A DNA stretch of 6,013 bases from Atopobium sp. (GCA_015259105.1 JABZGZ010000068.1:1-6013); one strand, 5' to 3'. Shown: positions 1 to 5,336, counted from the stretch's first letter. A program made the numbers and translations. The notes: generated by a model from the letters alone, not told the origin.

Positions 1-485
1 GTTACAAAGCACTTCAGTTGGGTTTCGGTGAGGCAAAGGAGAATAGAACTTCTAAGCCCATGATGGGAACCTTTAAGAAGGCAGGCACAACACCCAAAAA
101 GCACTTGGCCGAGTTCAAGTTTGATGAGGAGCATAACCTCGGAGATACCTTAACAGTTGAAATCTTTGCCGATGCAAAGTTTGTTGATGTTGTAGGAACA
201 TCTAAGGGTAAAGGCTTCCAAGGTGTCGTAAAGCGTCATGGTTTCGGTGGTGTGGGTCAAAGCACTCACGGACAAGATGACCGCGCACGTAAGCCGGGTT
301 CTATCGGTGCTTGTTCATATCCCGCAAAGGTATTTAAGGGTATGCGCATGGGAGGCCAAATGGGAGGCGATCGCGTTACCACGCAGAATCTCCAAGTGTT
401 AAAGGTAATTCCAGAACACAATCTTCTCCTTGTGAAAGGTTCTGTAGCTGGATGTAATGGTTCAACTGTTTTAATCAAGAAGTAA
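1..485 (+). CDS. rplC: 50S ribosomal protein L3 (uL3), 5'-truncated by window edge
   Basis: uL3 binds 23S rRNA early in 50S assembly, and its long loop reaches towards the peptidyl transferase centre. The gene is open at the left edge. The first complete codon is at position 3 (reading YKALQLGFGEAKE), and 160 residues are visible before the TAA at 483-485. E. coli L3 has 209 residues, so roughly 45-50 N-terminal residues are missing. A TTG at 18 is not the real start, because the frame is open upstream and already reads as L3. Diagnostic stretches are GKGFQGVVKRHGFGG, KPGSIGACSYP, KVFKGMRMGGQMG and a C-terminal NLLLVKGSVAG. The position matching the methylated Gln150 of E. coli L3 is Ala (codon 309-311). 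The stop overlaps the rplD start by one base (TAATG), which suggests coupled translation. Identification is secure. Confidence 0.98.
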   Translation, partial: YKALQLGFGEAKENRTSKPMMGTFKKAGTTPKKHLAEFKFDEEHNLGDTLTVEIFADAKFVDVVGTSKGKGFQGVVKRHGFGGVGQSTHGQDDRARKPGSIGACSYPAKVFKGMRMGGQMGGDRVTTQNLQVLKVIPEHNLLLVKGSVAGCNGSTVLIKK

Positions 486-1114
486 TGGAAGTTAGCGTTT
501 TAAATATAAAGGGTCAAGAGACCGGCAGAAAGGTAACGCTGAATGAAGCTATCTTTGGTATTGAACCTAACGATCACGTTCTTTATTTGGATGTAAAGCA
601 GTATCTTGCCGCACAACGTCAGGGCACAGCAAAATCGAAAGAAAGAAGTGAATTGAGCGGTTCTACCCGAAAACTTGGTCGTCAAAAAGGTGGTGGCGGT
701 GCTCGTCGTGGTGATATTAATTCTCCAGTTTTAGTAGGTGGTGCACGCGTATTCGGTCCTAAACCTCGCAATTATGATTTTAAGTTGAATAAGAAAGTCA
801 AGGTGCTTGCACGCAAGTCCGCACTCTCTTATAAGGCTCAAGAAAATGCTATTATTGTTGTTGAGGACTTCGATTTTGAAGCACCGAAGACGAAAGAATT
901 CGTAAATTTGGCTAAAAATCTCAAAGTTGAAGATAAAAAAGCACTTGTTCTTTTGCCAAAAGTTAATAAAAACGTATATTTGTCTGCTCGTAATATTCAG
1001 CGCGCTGATGTGATGCTGGCAACTGCACTCAATTCTTATAAAGTTTTGAATGCGGATGTTTTGGTATTGACAGAAAGCTCTTTGGAAGCAATTGACGGCG
1101 TTTTAAATAAATAA
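485..1114 (+). CDS. rplD: 50S ribosomal protein L4 (uL4)
   Basis: uL4 is a primary 23S rRNA binder. Its extended loop lines the narrow part of the peptide exit tunnel together with L22. The 209-residue product (E. coli 201) starts at an ATG sharing its A with the rplC stop. The tunnel loop is around residues 58-92, containing GSTRKLGRQKGGGGARRG and then VGGARVFGPKPRNY. The globular part carries KSALSYKAQ (111-119) and VVEDFDFEAPKTKEF (125-139). In E. coli the loop reads RQKGTGRAR; here it is RQKGGGGARRG. E. coli L4 also represses its own operon through the S10 leader mRNA. That leader lies outside this window, and such control is not established for this phylum. A Bacteroides-type promoter match lies inside the gene at 952-982. 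Identification is secure. Confidence 0.98.
   Translation: MEVSVLNIKGQETGRKVTLNEAIFGIEPNDHVLYLDVKQYLAAQRQGTAKSKERSELSGSTRKLGRQKGGGGARRGDINSPVLVGGARVFGPKPRNYDFKLNKKVKVLARKSALSYKAQENAIIVVEDFDFEAPKTKEFVNLAKNLKVEDKKALVLLPKVNKNVYLSARNIQRADVMLATALNSYKVLNADVLVLTESSLEAIDGVLNK
952..982 (+). promoter_or_regulatory. Candidate internal promoter within rplD (Bacteroides -33/-7 type)
   Basis: TTTG at 952-955 is followed after exactly 19 nt by TATATTTG at 975-982. This fits the Bacteroidota housekeeping promoter pattern of TTTG near -33 and TAnnTTTG near -7. Initiation would fall near 987-992, giving a leader of about 140 nt before rplW. Of six TAnnTTTG matches I found by eye on this strand (550, 903, 975, 1908, 4293, 4921), only this one has TTTG at the expected spacing. 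It overlaps codons for conserved L4 sequence, so the match could be coincidental. No expression evidence is available. Confidence 0.3.
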
Positions 1115-1121
1115 GAAGGAG
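1114..1121 (+). promoter_or_regulatory. Shine-Dalgarno-like site of rplW
   Basis: AGAAGGAG ends 9 nt before the rplW ATG at 1131, which is standard Shine-Dalgarno spacing. It overlaps the last base of the rplD stop codon. Most other starts in the window have only A/T-rich leaders, so this well-placed purine block stands out. It also supports 1131 as the rplW start. Confidence 0.65.
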
Positions 1122-1130
1122 AATTAGATT

Positions 1131-1424
1131 ATGGCATTTATTATAAAACCATTGGTTACTGAGAAGCAAACCAAGATTACAGACAAGTATGCAAACCGCT
1201 ATGGTTTCATTGTTCGTCCAGAGGCTAATAAGCTCCAGATTAAGCAGGAGATTGAGGGAATGTATAACGTGACCGTGATTGACGTGAATACCCTTCGCTA
1301 TGCTGGCAAACGTTCAAGCCGTTATACAAAGGCTGGATTGATTAAAGGACAGAAGAATGCTTTTAAAAAGGCTATCGTAACCGTTAAAGACGGCGACACA
1401 ATTGATTTTTATAGCAATATCTAA
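1131..1424 (+). CDS. rplW: 50S ribosomal protein L23 (uL23)
   Basis: uL23 sits at the tunnel exit beside L29, and is the docking site for trigger factor and the signal recognition particle in bacteria. The product has 97 residues (E. coli 100). It begins with IIKPLVTEKQT, where Glu11 aligns with E. coli Glu18, the residue trigger factor contacts. It continues with IEGMYNVTVIDVNTLRYAGK (41-60) and ends with KKAIVTVKDGDTIDF. The internal extended loop around residues 58-76 is basic and fits the rRNA-contacting hairpin of the family. The gene lies 16 nt after rplD and is preceded by a clear Shine-Dalgarno-like sequence. rplB follows after 7 nt. Length and order agree with the family and nothing is truncated. 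Confidence 0.98.
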   Translation: MAFIIKPLVTEKQTKITDKYANRYGFIVRPEANKLQIKQEIEGMYNVTVIDVNTLRYAGKRSSRYTKAGLIKGQKNAFKKAIVTVKDGDTIDFYSNI

Positions 1425-1431
1425 ATAAAAA

Positions 1432-2259
1432 ATGGCAGTACGTAAATTAAACCCGGTTACCCCGGGACAAAGACACAAAGTTATTGGCACGTTCGAGGAT
1501 ATTACTGCATCCGTGCCAGAGAAGTCTCTCGTTTACGGTAAACGTTCTACTGGTGGTCGAAACAACACTGGTAAGATGACCGTTCGCTATATTGGTGGTG
1601 GTCATAAACAGAAGTATCGTTTAATCGACTTTAAGCGTGAGAAAGATGGTGTTCCAGCTACAGTAAAGACAATCGAGTATGATCCTAATCGTTCTGCTCG
1701 TATTGCTCTTTTATACTATGCTGATGGTGAAAAACGTTACATTATTGCTCCTAATGGACTTCAGGTAGGTGCTACTTTGATGTCAGGTGCTGATGCTGCT
1801 CCTGAAATTGGTAATGCCCTTCCTTTGGCAAACATTCCTGTGGGTACCGTAATTCATAACATTGAGTTGCGTCCAGGGCAGGGTGCCTTGTTAGTTCGTT
1901 CGGCCGGTAATTTTGCTCAGTTGACTTCTCGTGAGGGCAGTTATTGTGTTATTAAGCTCCCTTCTGGTGAAACTCGCCAGATTTTGAGTGCTTGTAAAGC
2001 AACTGTTGGTAGTGTAGGTAATTCTGATCATGCTTTGGAACAGTCTGGTAAGGCTGGCCGTTCGCGTTGGTTGGGACGTCGTCCACACAACCGTGGTGTG
2101 GTTATGAACCCTGTAGATCACCCAATGGGTGGTGGTGAAGGTCGTCAGAGCGGTGGACACCCACGTTCTCGTAAGGGTCTTTACGCTAAGGGTCTCAAGA
2201 CTCGTGCACCCAAGAAACTTTCTAACAAGTATATTATTGAAAGAGCTAATAAAAAATAA
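1432..2259 (+). CDS. rplB: 50S ribosomal protein L2 (uL2)
   Basis: uL2 is a core 23S rRNA protein near the peptidyl transferase centre and is needed for subunit association. The 275-residue product (E. coli 273) has the N-terminal RNA-binding OB-fold region, with VRYIGGGHKQKYRLIDFKR at about 51-69. An SH3-like central part follows, including IPVGTVIHNIELRPGQG, and then a basic C-terminal extension. The hallmark loop reads MNPVDHPMGGGEGR at 225-238. It keeps the functionally important His (His230 here, His229 in mature E. coli numbering) but has Met where E. coli has a second His (HPH). I believe HPM is usual in Bacteroidales. The leader is A-rich with no Shine-Dalgarno sequence. A GC-only hairpin lies about 20 nt inside the gene (1452-1466). 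Confidence 0.98.
   Translation: MAVRKLNPVTPGQRHKVIGTFEDITASVPEKSLVYGKRSTGGRNNTGKMTVRYIGGGHKQKYRLIDFKREKDGVPATVKTIEYDPNRSARIALLYYADGEKRYIIAPNGLQVGATLMSGADAAPEIGNALPLANIPVGTVIHNIELRPGQGALLVRSAGNFAQLTSREGSYCVIKLPSGETRQILSACKATVGSVGNSDHALEQSGKAGRSRWLGRRPHNRGVVMNPVDHPMGGGEGRQSGGHPRSRKGLYAKGLKTRAPKKLSNKYIIERANKK
1452..1466 (+). other. GC-only 5-bp inverted repeat early in rplB
   Basis: CCCGG (1452-1456) and CCGGG (1462-1466) can pair across a 5-nt loop, TTACC, starting 20 nt after the A of the rplB start codon. The arms encode part of P-V-T-P-G (residues 8-12). The inverted repeat is seen directly. Folding in the mRNA and any effect on initiation are inference. Confidence 0.35.
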
Positions 2260-2269
2260 AGAGTAAGAT

Positions 2270-2539
2270 ATGAGTCGTTCTTTAAAAAAGGGTCCATATA
2301 TTAATGTATCGCTTGAGAAAAAGATTCTCGCTATGAACGAGAGTGGAAAGGCGAGTGTTGTGAAAACATGGGCTAGAGCATCAATGATTTCCCCAGACTT
2401 TGTGGGGCACACTGTTGCTGTTCATAACGGAAATAAATTTATTCCTGTTTATATTACAGAGAATATGGTCGGCCATAAGTTGGGTGAGTTTGCACCTACA
2501 CGTCGTTTTGGTGGCCATGCTGGAAATAATAAGAAGTAA
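2270..2539 (+). CDS. rpsS: 30S ribosomal protein S19 (uS19)
   Basis: uS19 lies in the head of the 30S subunit, where it pairs with S13 and contacts the A-site finger of the 50S. The 89-residue product (E. coli 92) opens with the typical MSRSLKKGPY, followed by VVKTWARASMISPDFVG at about 30-46. The family signature then spans residues 51-78: VHNGNKFIPVY, ITENMVGHKLGEF and APTR. A GGHAGNNKK basic tail ends the protein. It starts 10 nt after rplB with no convincing Shine-Dalgarno sequence. Downstream is the largest intergenic gap of the window, 36 nt before rplV. The start is fixed by the conserved N-terminus. Confidence 0.98.
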   Translation: MSRSLKKGPYINVSLEKKILAMNESGKASVVKTWARASMISPDFVGHTVAVHNGNKFIPVYITENMVGHKLGEFAPTRRFGGHAGNNKK

Positions 2540-2543
2540 GCAG

Positions 2544-2561
2544 GTTAAACATCCATTTAAC
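2544..2561 (+). other. Short inverted repeat in the rpsS-rplV gap
   Basis: GTTAAA (2544-2549) is the exact reverse complement of TTTAAC (2556-2561), with a 6-nt loop between them. The stem has one G-C pair and no following T run, so it is not a factor-independent terminator. It may be chance in A/T-rich sequence, or a weak structure upstream of rplV. Confidence 0.2.
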
Positions 2562-2575
2562 AAATAAGAATAATA

Positions 2576-2980
2576 ATGGGAGCAAGAAAACATATTGCAG
2601 CTGAAAAGATAAAAGAGGCTCGTAAGAATTTGTACTTTGCAAAGCTTAAGGGCGTTCCTTCTTCTCCACGTAAGATGCGCTACGTTGTAGACATGATTCG
2701 TGGCTTAGAAGTGAGCCGTGCTTTAGGCGTTCTTCGATTCTCTAAGAAGCAAGCTGCCGCAGACGTTGAGAAACTACTCCGTTCTGCAATTGCTAACTGG
2801 GAAACCAAAAATGACCGTAAGGCCGAAGATGGAGAATTATATATCAGCAAAGTATTTGTTGATGAAGGTGTTACAATGAAGCGTATGCGTCCTGCACCAC
2901 AAGGTCGTGGCTACAGAATTCGTAAGCGTTCGAATCATGTAACATTATTTGTTGATGCCAAAACTAACGACGAAAAATAA
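2576..2980 (+). CDS. rplV: 50S ribosomal protein L22 (uL22), N-terminally extended form
   Basis: uL22 binds several 23S rRNA domains, and its long beta-hairpin lines the exit tunnel opposite L4. The product has 134 residues against 110 in E. coli. The extra length is mainly a basic N-terminal extension of about 20 residues (MGARKHIAAEKIKEARKNLY), a form I associate with Bacteroidota. The conserved fold begins at KGVPSSPRKMRYVVDMIRG (25-43), followed by LLRSAIANWE (67-76). The tunnel hairpin covers roughly 95-117: VDEGVTMKRMRPAPQGRG. The Met-Lys-Arg at 101-103 corresponds to the site whose deletion gives macrolide resistance in E. coli. Here it is intact. The start follows an A/T-rich leader with no Shine-Dalgarno sequence. 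Confidence 0.97.
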   Translation: MGARKHIAAEKIKEARKNLYFAKLKGVPSSPRKMRYVVDMIRGLEVSRALGVLRFSKKQAAADVEKLLRSAIANWETKNDRKAEDGELYISKVFVDEGVTMKRMRPAPQGRGYRIRKRSNHVTLFVDAKTNDEK

Positions 2981-2989
2981 TTAAATAGA

Positions 2990-3718
2990 ATGGGACAAAA
3001 AGTTAATCCAATAAGCAACCGCCTTGGAATTATTCGTGGTTGGGATTCAAATTGGTTCGGTGGCAAGAGCTTTGGAGAGAACATCGTAGAAGATCGTAAA
3101 ATCCGTAAGTATCTGAACGAGCGCTTGGCGAAGGCCAGTCTCTCTCGTGTTGTCATTGAACGCACATTGAAACTCGTCACCATCACTATTTGTACAGCCC
3201 GTCCGGGTATCGTCATTGGTAAAGGTGGTCAAGATGTAGACAAGTTAAAAGAAGAGTTGAAGAAGCTTTATAAAAAAGATATTCAAATCAATATCTTCGA
3301 AGTTAAGAAGCCAGAACTCGATGCAAACATTGTAGCCAATAACATCGCTCGCCAGGTGGAGGGTAAGATTTCTTATCGCCGTGCCATCAAGATGGCTATT
3401 CAGAACACGATGCGTGCAGGAGCAGAAGGTATTAAAGTTCAAATCTCTGGTCGTCTGAATGGTGCAGAAATTGCACGTAAGGAGATGTTTAAGGAGGGAC
3501 GTACCCCTCTGCATACATTCCGTGCAGACATAGATTACTGTGCAACAGAAGCTCTTACAAAGGTAGGTCTCTTAGGAATAAAGGTATGGATTTGCCGTGG
3601 AGAGGTTTATGGTAAGCGTGATTTAACCCCCAACTTTGCCCAAGATAAGCAAAATGGTGGTCGTCCTAATGGCGGACGTAACGGTCGCGGTAATCGCAGA
3701 AGAAACAATAACCGTTAA
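2990..3718 (+). CDS. rpsC: 30S ribosomal protein S3 (uS3)
   Basis: uS3 forms part of the mRNA entry channel in the 30S head and, with S4 and S5, contributes to helicase activity. The 242-residue product (E. coli 233) starts with MGQKVNPISNRLGI. A type II KH domain follows, with the GxxG loop as GKGG at 77-80 (VIGKGGQDVDKL). Arg131 and Arg132 lie in the entry-channel segment ISYRRAIKMAIQ. The C-terminal domain has the signature QISGRLNGAEIARKE (151-165) and RTPLHTFRADIDY (171-183). From about residue 221 the protein becomes a low-complexity Gly/Asn/Arg tail. The gene starts 9 nt after rplV behind an A/T-rich leader and ends 14 nt before rplP. Confidence 0.98.
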   Translation: MGQKVNPISNRLGIIRGWDSNWFGGKSFGENIVEDRKIRKYLNERLAKASLSRVVIERTLKLVTITICTARPGIVIGKGGQDVDKLKEELKKLYKKDIQINIFEVKKPELDANIVANNIARQVEGKISYRRAIKMAIQNTMRAGAEGIKVQISGRLNGAEIARKEMFKEGRTPLHTFRADIDYCATEALTKVGLLGIKVWICRGEVYGKRDLTPNFAQDKQNGGRPNGGRNGRGNRRRNNNR

Positions 3719-3732
3719 AACAGAGAACTATC

Positions 3733-4161
3733 ATGTTACAGCCAAAAAGAGTAAAATATAGAAGACCGCAAGATGGTCGTGGAAATAAAGGTAACGCACA
3801 CCGCGGTACAGAATTGGCCTTTGGTTCTTTTGGTATTAAGACTTTAGAGCCTAAATGGATCAATAGTCGCCAAATAGAAGCTGCTCGTGTTGCGGTGAAT
3901 CGTTACATGAATCGTCAAGGACAAGTGTGGATACGTATCTTCCCTGATAAACCTATCACACGTAAGCCTGCTGACGTTCGTATGGGTAAAGGTAAAGGTG
4001 ATCCCGCAGGTTGGGTAGCACCTGTTACACCTGGTCGCATTCTCTTTGAAGTAGAAGGAGTTTCTTTTGATATTGCAAAGGAGGCACTTCGCCTTGCTGC
4101 GCAGAAACTTCCTGTGAAGACCAAGTTTGTTGTTAGACGTGATTTCGATAAAAATGCTTAA
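3733..4161 (+). CDS. rplP: 50S ribosomal protein L16 (uL16)
   Basis: uL16 is a late-assembling protein that organises the A-site tRNA region and the base of the L7/L12 side of the 50S. The product has 142 residues (E. coli 136). It begins MLQPKRVKYRRPQ and contains GTELAFGSFGIK (25-36), then RQIEAARVAVNRYMNRQG (46-63) and IFPDKPIT (69-76). The functional loop is VRMGKGKGDPAGWVAPV (82-98). Arg83 aligns with Arg81 of E. coli, the residue hydroxylated by the oxygenase RoxA/YcfD; whether it is modified here cannot be seen. The C-terminal part is EALRLAAQKLPVKTKFV. The gene starts 14 nt after rpsC, and rpmC follows after only 3 nt, so these two are probably translationally coupled. Confidence 0.98.
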   Translation: MLQPKRVKYRRPQDGRGNKGNAHRGTELAFGSFGIKTLEPKWINSRQIEAARVAVNRYMNRQGQVWIRIFPDKPITRKPADVRMGKGKGDPAGWVAPVTPGRILFEVEGVSFDIAKEALRLAAQKLPVKTKFVVRRDFDKNA

Positions 4162-4164
4162 GCT

Positions 4165-4359
4165 ATGAAGATGAAAGAATTACAAGAGCTCGATGCTAAG
4201 GGATTGGCAGAAAAGTTAGAAGAGGCAAAAGCAAAGCTTGTTCAGCTCAAGTTGAACCATGCTGTTGCTCCTCTTGAGAATCCATCACAGATTAAGTTTG
4301 CTCGCCGAGACATCGCGCGTATCGAAACAGAACTTCGTCAGAGAGAACTTAAAAAATAA
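4165..4359 (+). CDS. rpmC: 50S ribosomal protein L29 (uL29)
   Basis: uL29 is a small two-helix protein at the tunnel exit that contacts L23. The 64-residue product (E. coli 63) is mostly helical. The first helix, about 4-35, is rich in Glu, Lys and Leu. A turn with the motif HAVAPLENPSQIK (32-44) leads into the second helix, ARRDIARIETELRQREL (46-62), which holds the family's conserved core. The ATG at 4165 is chosen; an in-frame ATG at 4171 would remove two residues and cannot be excluded. It lies 3 nt after rplP and 2 nt before rpsQ, with no room for separate control signals. Confidence 0.95.
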   Translation: MKMKELQELDAKGLAEKLEEAKAKLVQLKLNHAVAPLENPSQIKFARRDIARIETELRQRELKK

Positions 4360-4361
4360 TA

Positions 4362-4628
4362 ATGGTTCAGATGGAAACAAGAAATTTAAGAAAAGTAAGA
4401 CAGGGTGTTGTTATAAGCAACAAGATGGATAAAACCATTGTTATCGCCTCTAAGTTCAAAGAGAAGCACCCTATTTATGGTAAGTTCGTCCAAAAGACAA
4501 AGAAGTACCATGTCCATGACGAGAAGAATGAGGCCAATGTAGGCGATACCGTTCAGATTATGGAGACTCGTCCTCTGTCTAAAACAAAGAGATGGAGATT
4601 AGTACAAATTGTTGAAAAAGCTAAGTAA
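4362..4628 (+). CDS. rpsQ: 30S ribosomal protein S17 (uS17)
   Basis: uS17 is an early-binding OB-fold protein of the 30S body that helps organise 16S rRNA during assembly. From 4362 the product has 88 residues (E. coli 84). An in-frame ATG at 4371 would give 85 residues starting METRNLRK, which is how I remember Bacteroidales homologues beginning. The upstream ATG sits 2 nt after the rpmC stop and is reported here, but 4371 is a real alternative. Core sequence includes GVVISNKMDKTIVIA (15-29), KHPIYGKFVQKTKKYHVHDE (35-54) and the C-terminal signature GDTVQIMETRPLSKTKRW (61-78). In E. coli this gene ends the S10 operon. Here rplN begins 2 nt further on. Confidence 0.96.
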   Translation: MVQMETRNLRKVRQGVVISNKMDKTIVIASKFKEKHPIYGKFVQKTKKYHVHDEKNEANVGDTVQIMETRPLSKTKRWRLVQIVEKAK

Positions 4629-4630
4629 TT

Positions 4631-4996
4631 ATGATACAAGCAGAATCAAGACTTACAGTATGTGATAACAGCGGCGCACGTGAAGCCAAGTGCATTCGTG
4701 TCTTAGGTGGTACTGGCCGTCGTTATGCTAGTGTGGGTGACGTTATCGTTGTAGCAGTACAAAATGTCATCCCCTCAAGTGATTTGAAAAAGGGTGCAGT
4801 ATCTAAAGCTTTGATTGTTCGTACCAAGAAGGAAATTCGTCGTGCAGATGGTTCATACATTCGTTTCGACGATAATGCTTGTGTATTGCTTAACAATGCT
4901 GGTGAGCTTCGTGGAAGCCGTATTTTTGGTCCCGTTGCGCGTGAGCTTCGTGCAGTGAATATGAAGGTTGTTTCTTTGGCACCTGAGGTACTTTAA
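4631..4996 (+). CDS. rplN: 50S ribosomal protein L14 (uL14)
   Basis: uL14 lies on the subunit interface, forms intersubunit bridges with 16S rRNA, and is the binding site of the silencing factor RsfS. The 121-residue product (E. coli 123) is a highly conserved beta-barrel. Its features are MIQAESRLTVCDNSGARE (1-18), IRVLGGTGRRYASVGD (22-37), the signature KALIVRTKKEIRRADGSYIR (59-78) with FDDNACVLLN following, and SRIFGPVARELR (96-107). In E. coli this is the first gene of the spc operon with its own promoter. Here the 2-nt gap to rpsQ leaves no intergenic room for one, so it is presumably read from upstream. The next gene starts 22 nt downstream. Confidence 0.98.
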   Translation: MIQAESRLTVCDNSGAREAKCIRVLGGTGRRYASVGDVIVVAVQNVIPSSDLKKGAVSKALIVRTKKEIRRADGSYIRFDDNACVLLNNAGELRGSRIFGPVARELRAVNMKVVSLAPEVL

Positions 4997-5018
4997 ATAA
5001 TCATAAAACAGATAAGTA

Positions 5019-5336
5019 ATGAGTAAGTTACATATTAGAAAGAACGATACAGTCGTTGTACTTGCTGGAAGTGATAAGGGCAAGACTGGTAAGGTGCTCA
5101 AGGTGTTAGTTGACAAGAATCGTGCGATTGTTGAAGGCGTAAACCTTGTATCGAAGAGCATGAAGCCTTCAGCTAAGAATCCACAAGGAGGTATCGTTAA
5201 GCAAGAAGCTTCTATCCATATTTCAAATCTCAGTTTGATTGATCCAAAGAGTGGTAAAGCTACTCGTGTTTCTATTCAGCATGAGGGCAAGAATGTTATT
5301 CGTGTTGCTAAAAAATCAGGGGAGGTAATTAAGTAA
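5019..5336 (+). CDS. rplX: 50S ribosomal protein L24 (uL24)
   Basis: uL24 is one of the two assembly initiators of the 50S subunit, binding the 5' region of 23S rRNA near the tunnel exit. The 105-residue product (E. coli 104) contains a KOW motif at about 8-36: KNDTVVVLAGSDKGKTGKVL and the following VLVDKNRAIVEGVN. Then come the conserved PQGGIVKQEASIHISN (55-70) and LIDPKSGKATRV (73-84). The codons for Pro-Gln-Gly-Gly happen to create a full 8-nt Shine-Dalgarno complement (5185-5192) with no start codon after it. The stop at 5334-5336 overlaps the rplE start by one base. The last codons also carry the AGGGGAGG sequence that could serve rplE. Confidence 0.98.
   Translation: MSKLHIRKNDTVVVLAGSDKGKTGKVLKVLVDKNRAIVEGVNLVSKSMKPSAKNPQGGIVKQEASIHISNLSLIDPKSGKATRVSIQHEGKNVIRVAKKSGEVIK
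5318..5325 (+). promoter_or_regulatory. Shine-Dalgarno-like site of rplE inside the rplX end
   Basis: AGGGGAGG in the final codons of rplX ends 10 nt before the rplE ATG at 5336, an acceptable spacing. Together with the TAATG stop/start overlap it suggests that rplE can be initiated both by reinitiation and by direct ribosome binding. In E. coli the junction of these same two genes holds the S8 repressor site. I could not identify that structure here. Confidence 0.45.

Noticed and set aside
18..20. TTG as a start codon for rplC
   Set aside because: The frame is open to the window edge and the upstream codons (YKALQ) already match L3, so the true start is outside the window.
550..557. TATCTTTG in rplD as a promoter -7 element (also 903, 1908, 4293 and 4921)
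   Set aside because: No TTTG occurs at 19-21 nt upstream of these sites, so they are half-matches expected by chance.
1891..2412. Long antisense open frame (173 codons) across rplB, rpsS and their junction
   Set aside because: It lies wholly opposite two conserved ribosomal genes, is rich in Thr and Ser as expected from the complement of their codons, shows no recognisable domain and has no plausible leader.
2544..2561. GTTAAA/TTTAAC inverted repeat as a terminator between rpsS and rplV
   Set aside because: The stem is A/T-rich, has a single G-C pair and is not followed by a T run; termination in mid-operon would also be implausible.
2935..3216. Antisense open frame opposite the start of rpsC
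   Set aside because: Shadow of a conserved coding region, with no recognisable protein family. Several similar minus-strand frames (for example 4853-5161 and 3245-3514) are rejected for the same reason.
5185..5192. AAGGAGGT as the ribosome binding site of an internal gene in rplX
   Set aside because: No ATG, GTG or TTG at a suitable distance opens a credible frame, and the octamer is explained by the conserved Pro-Gln-Gly-Gly codons.
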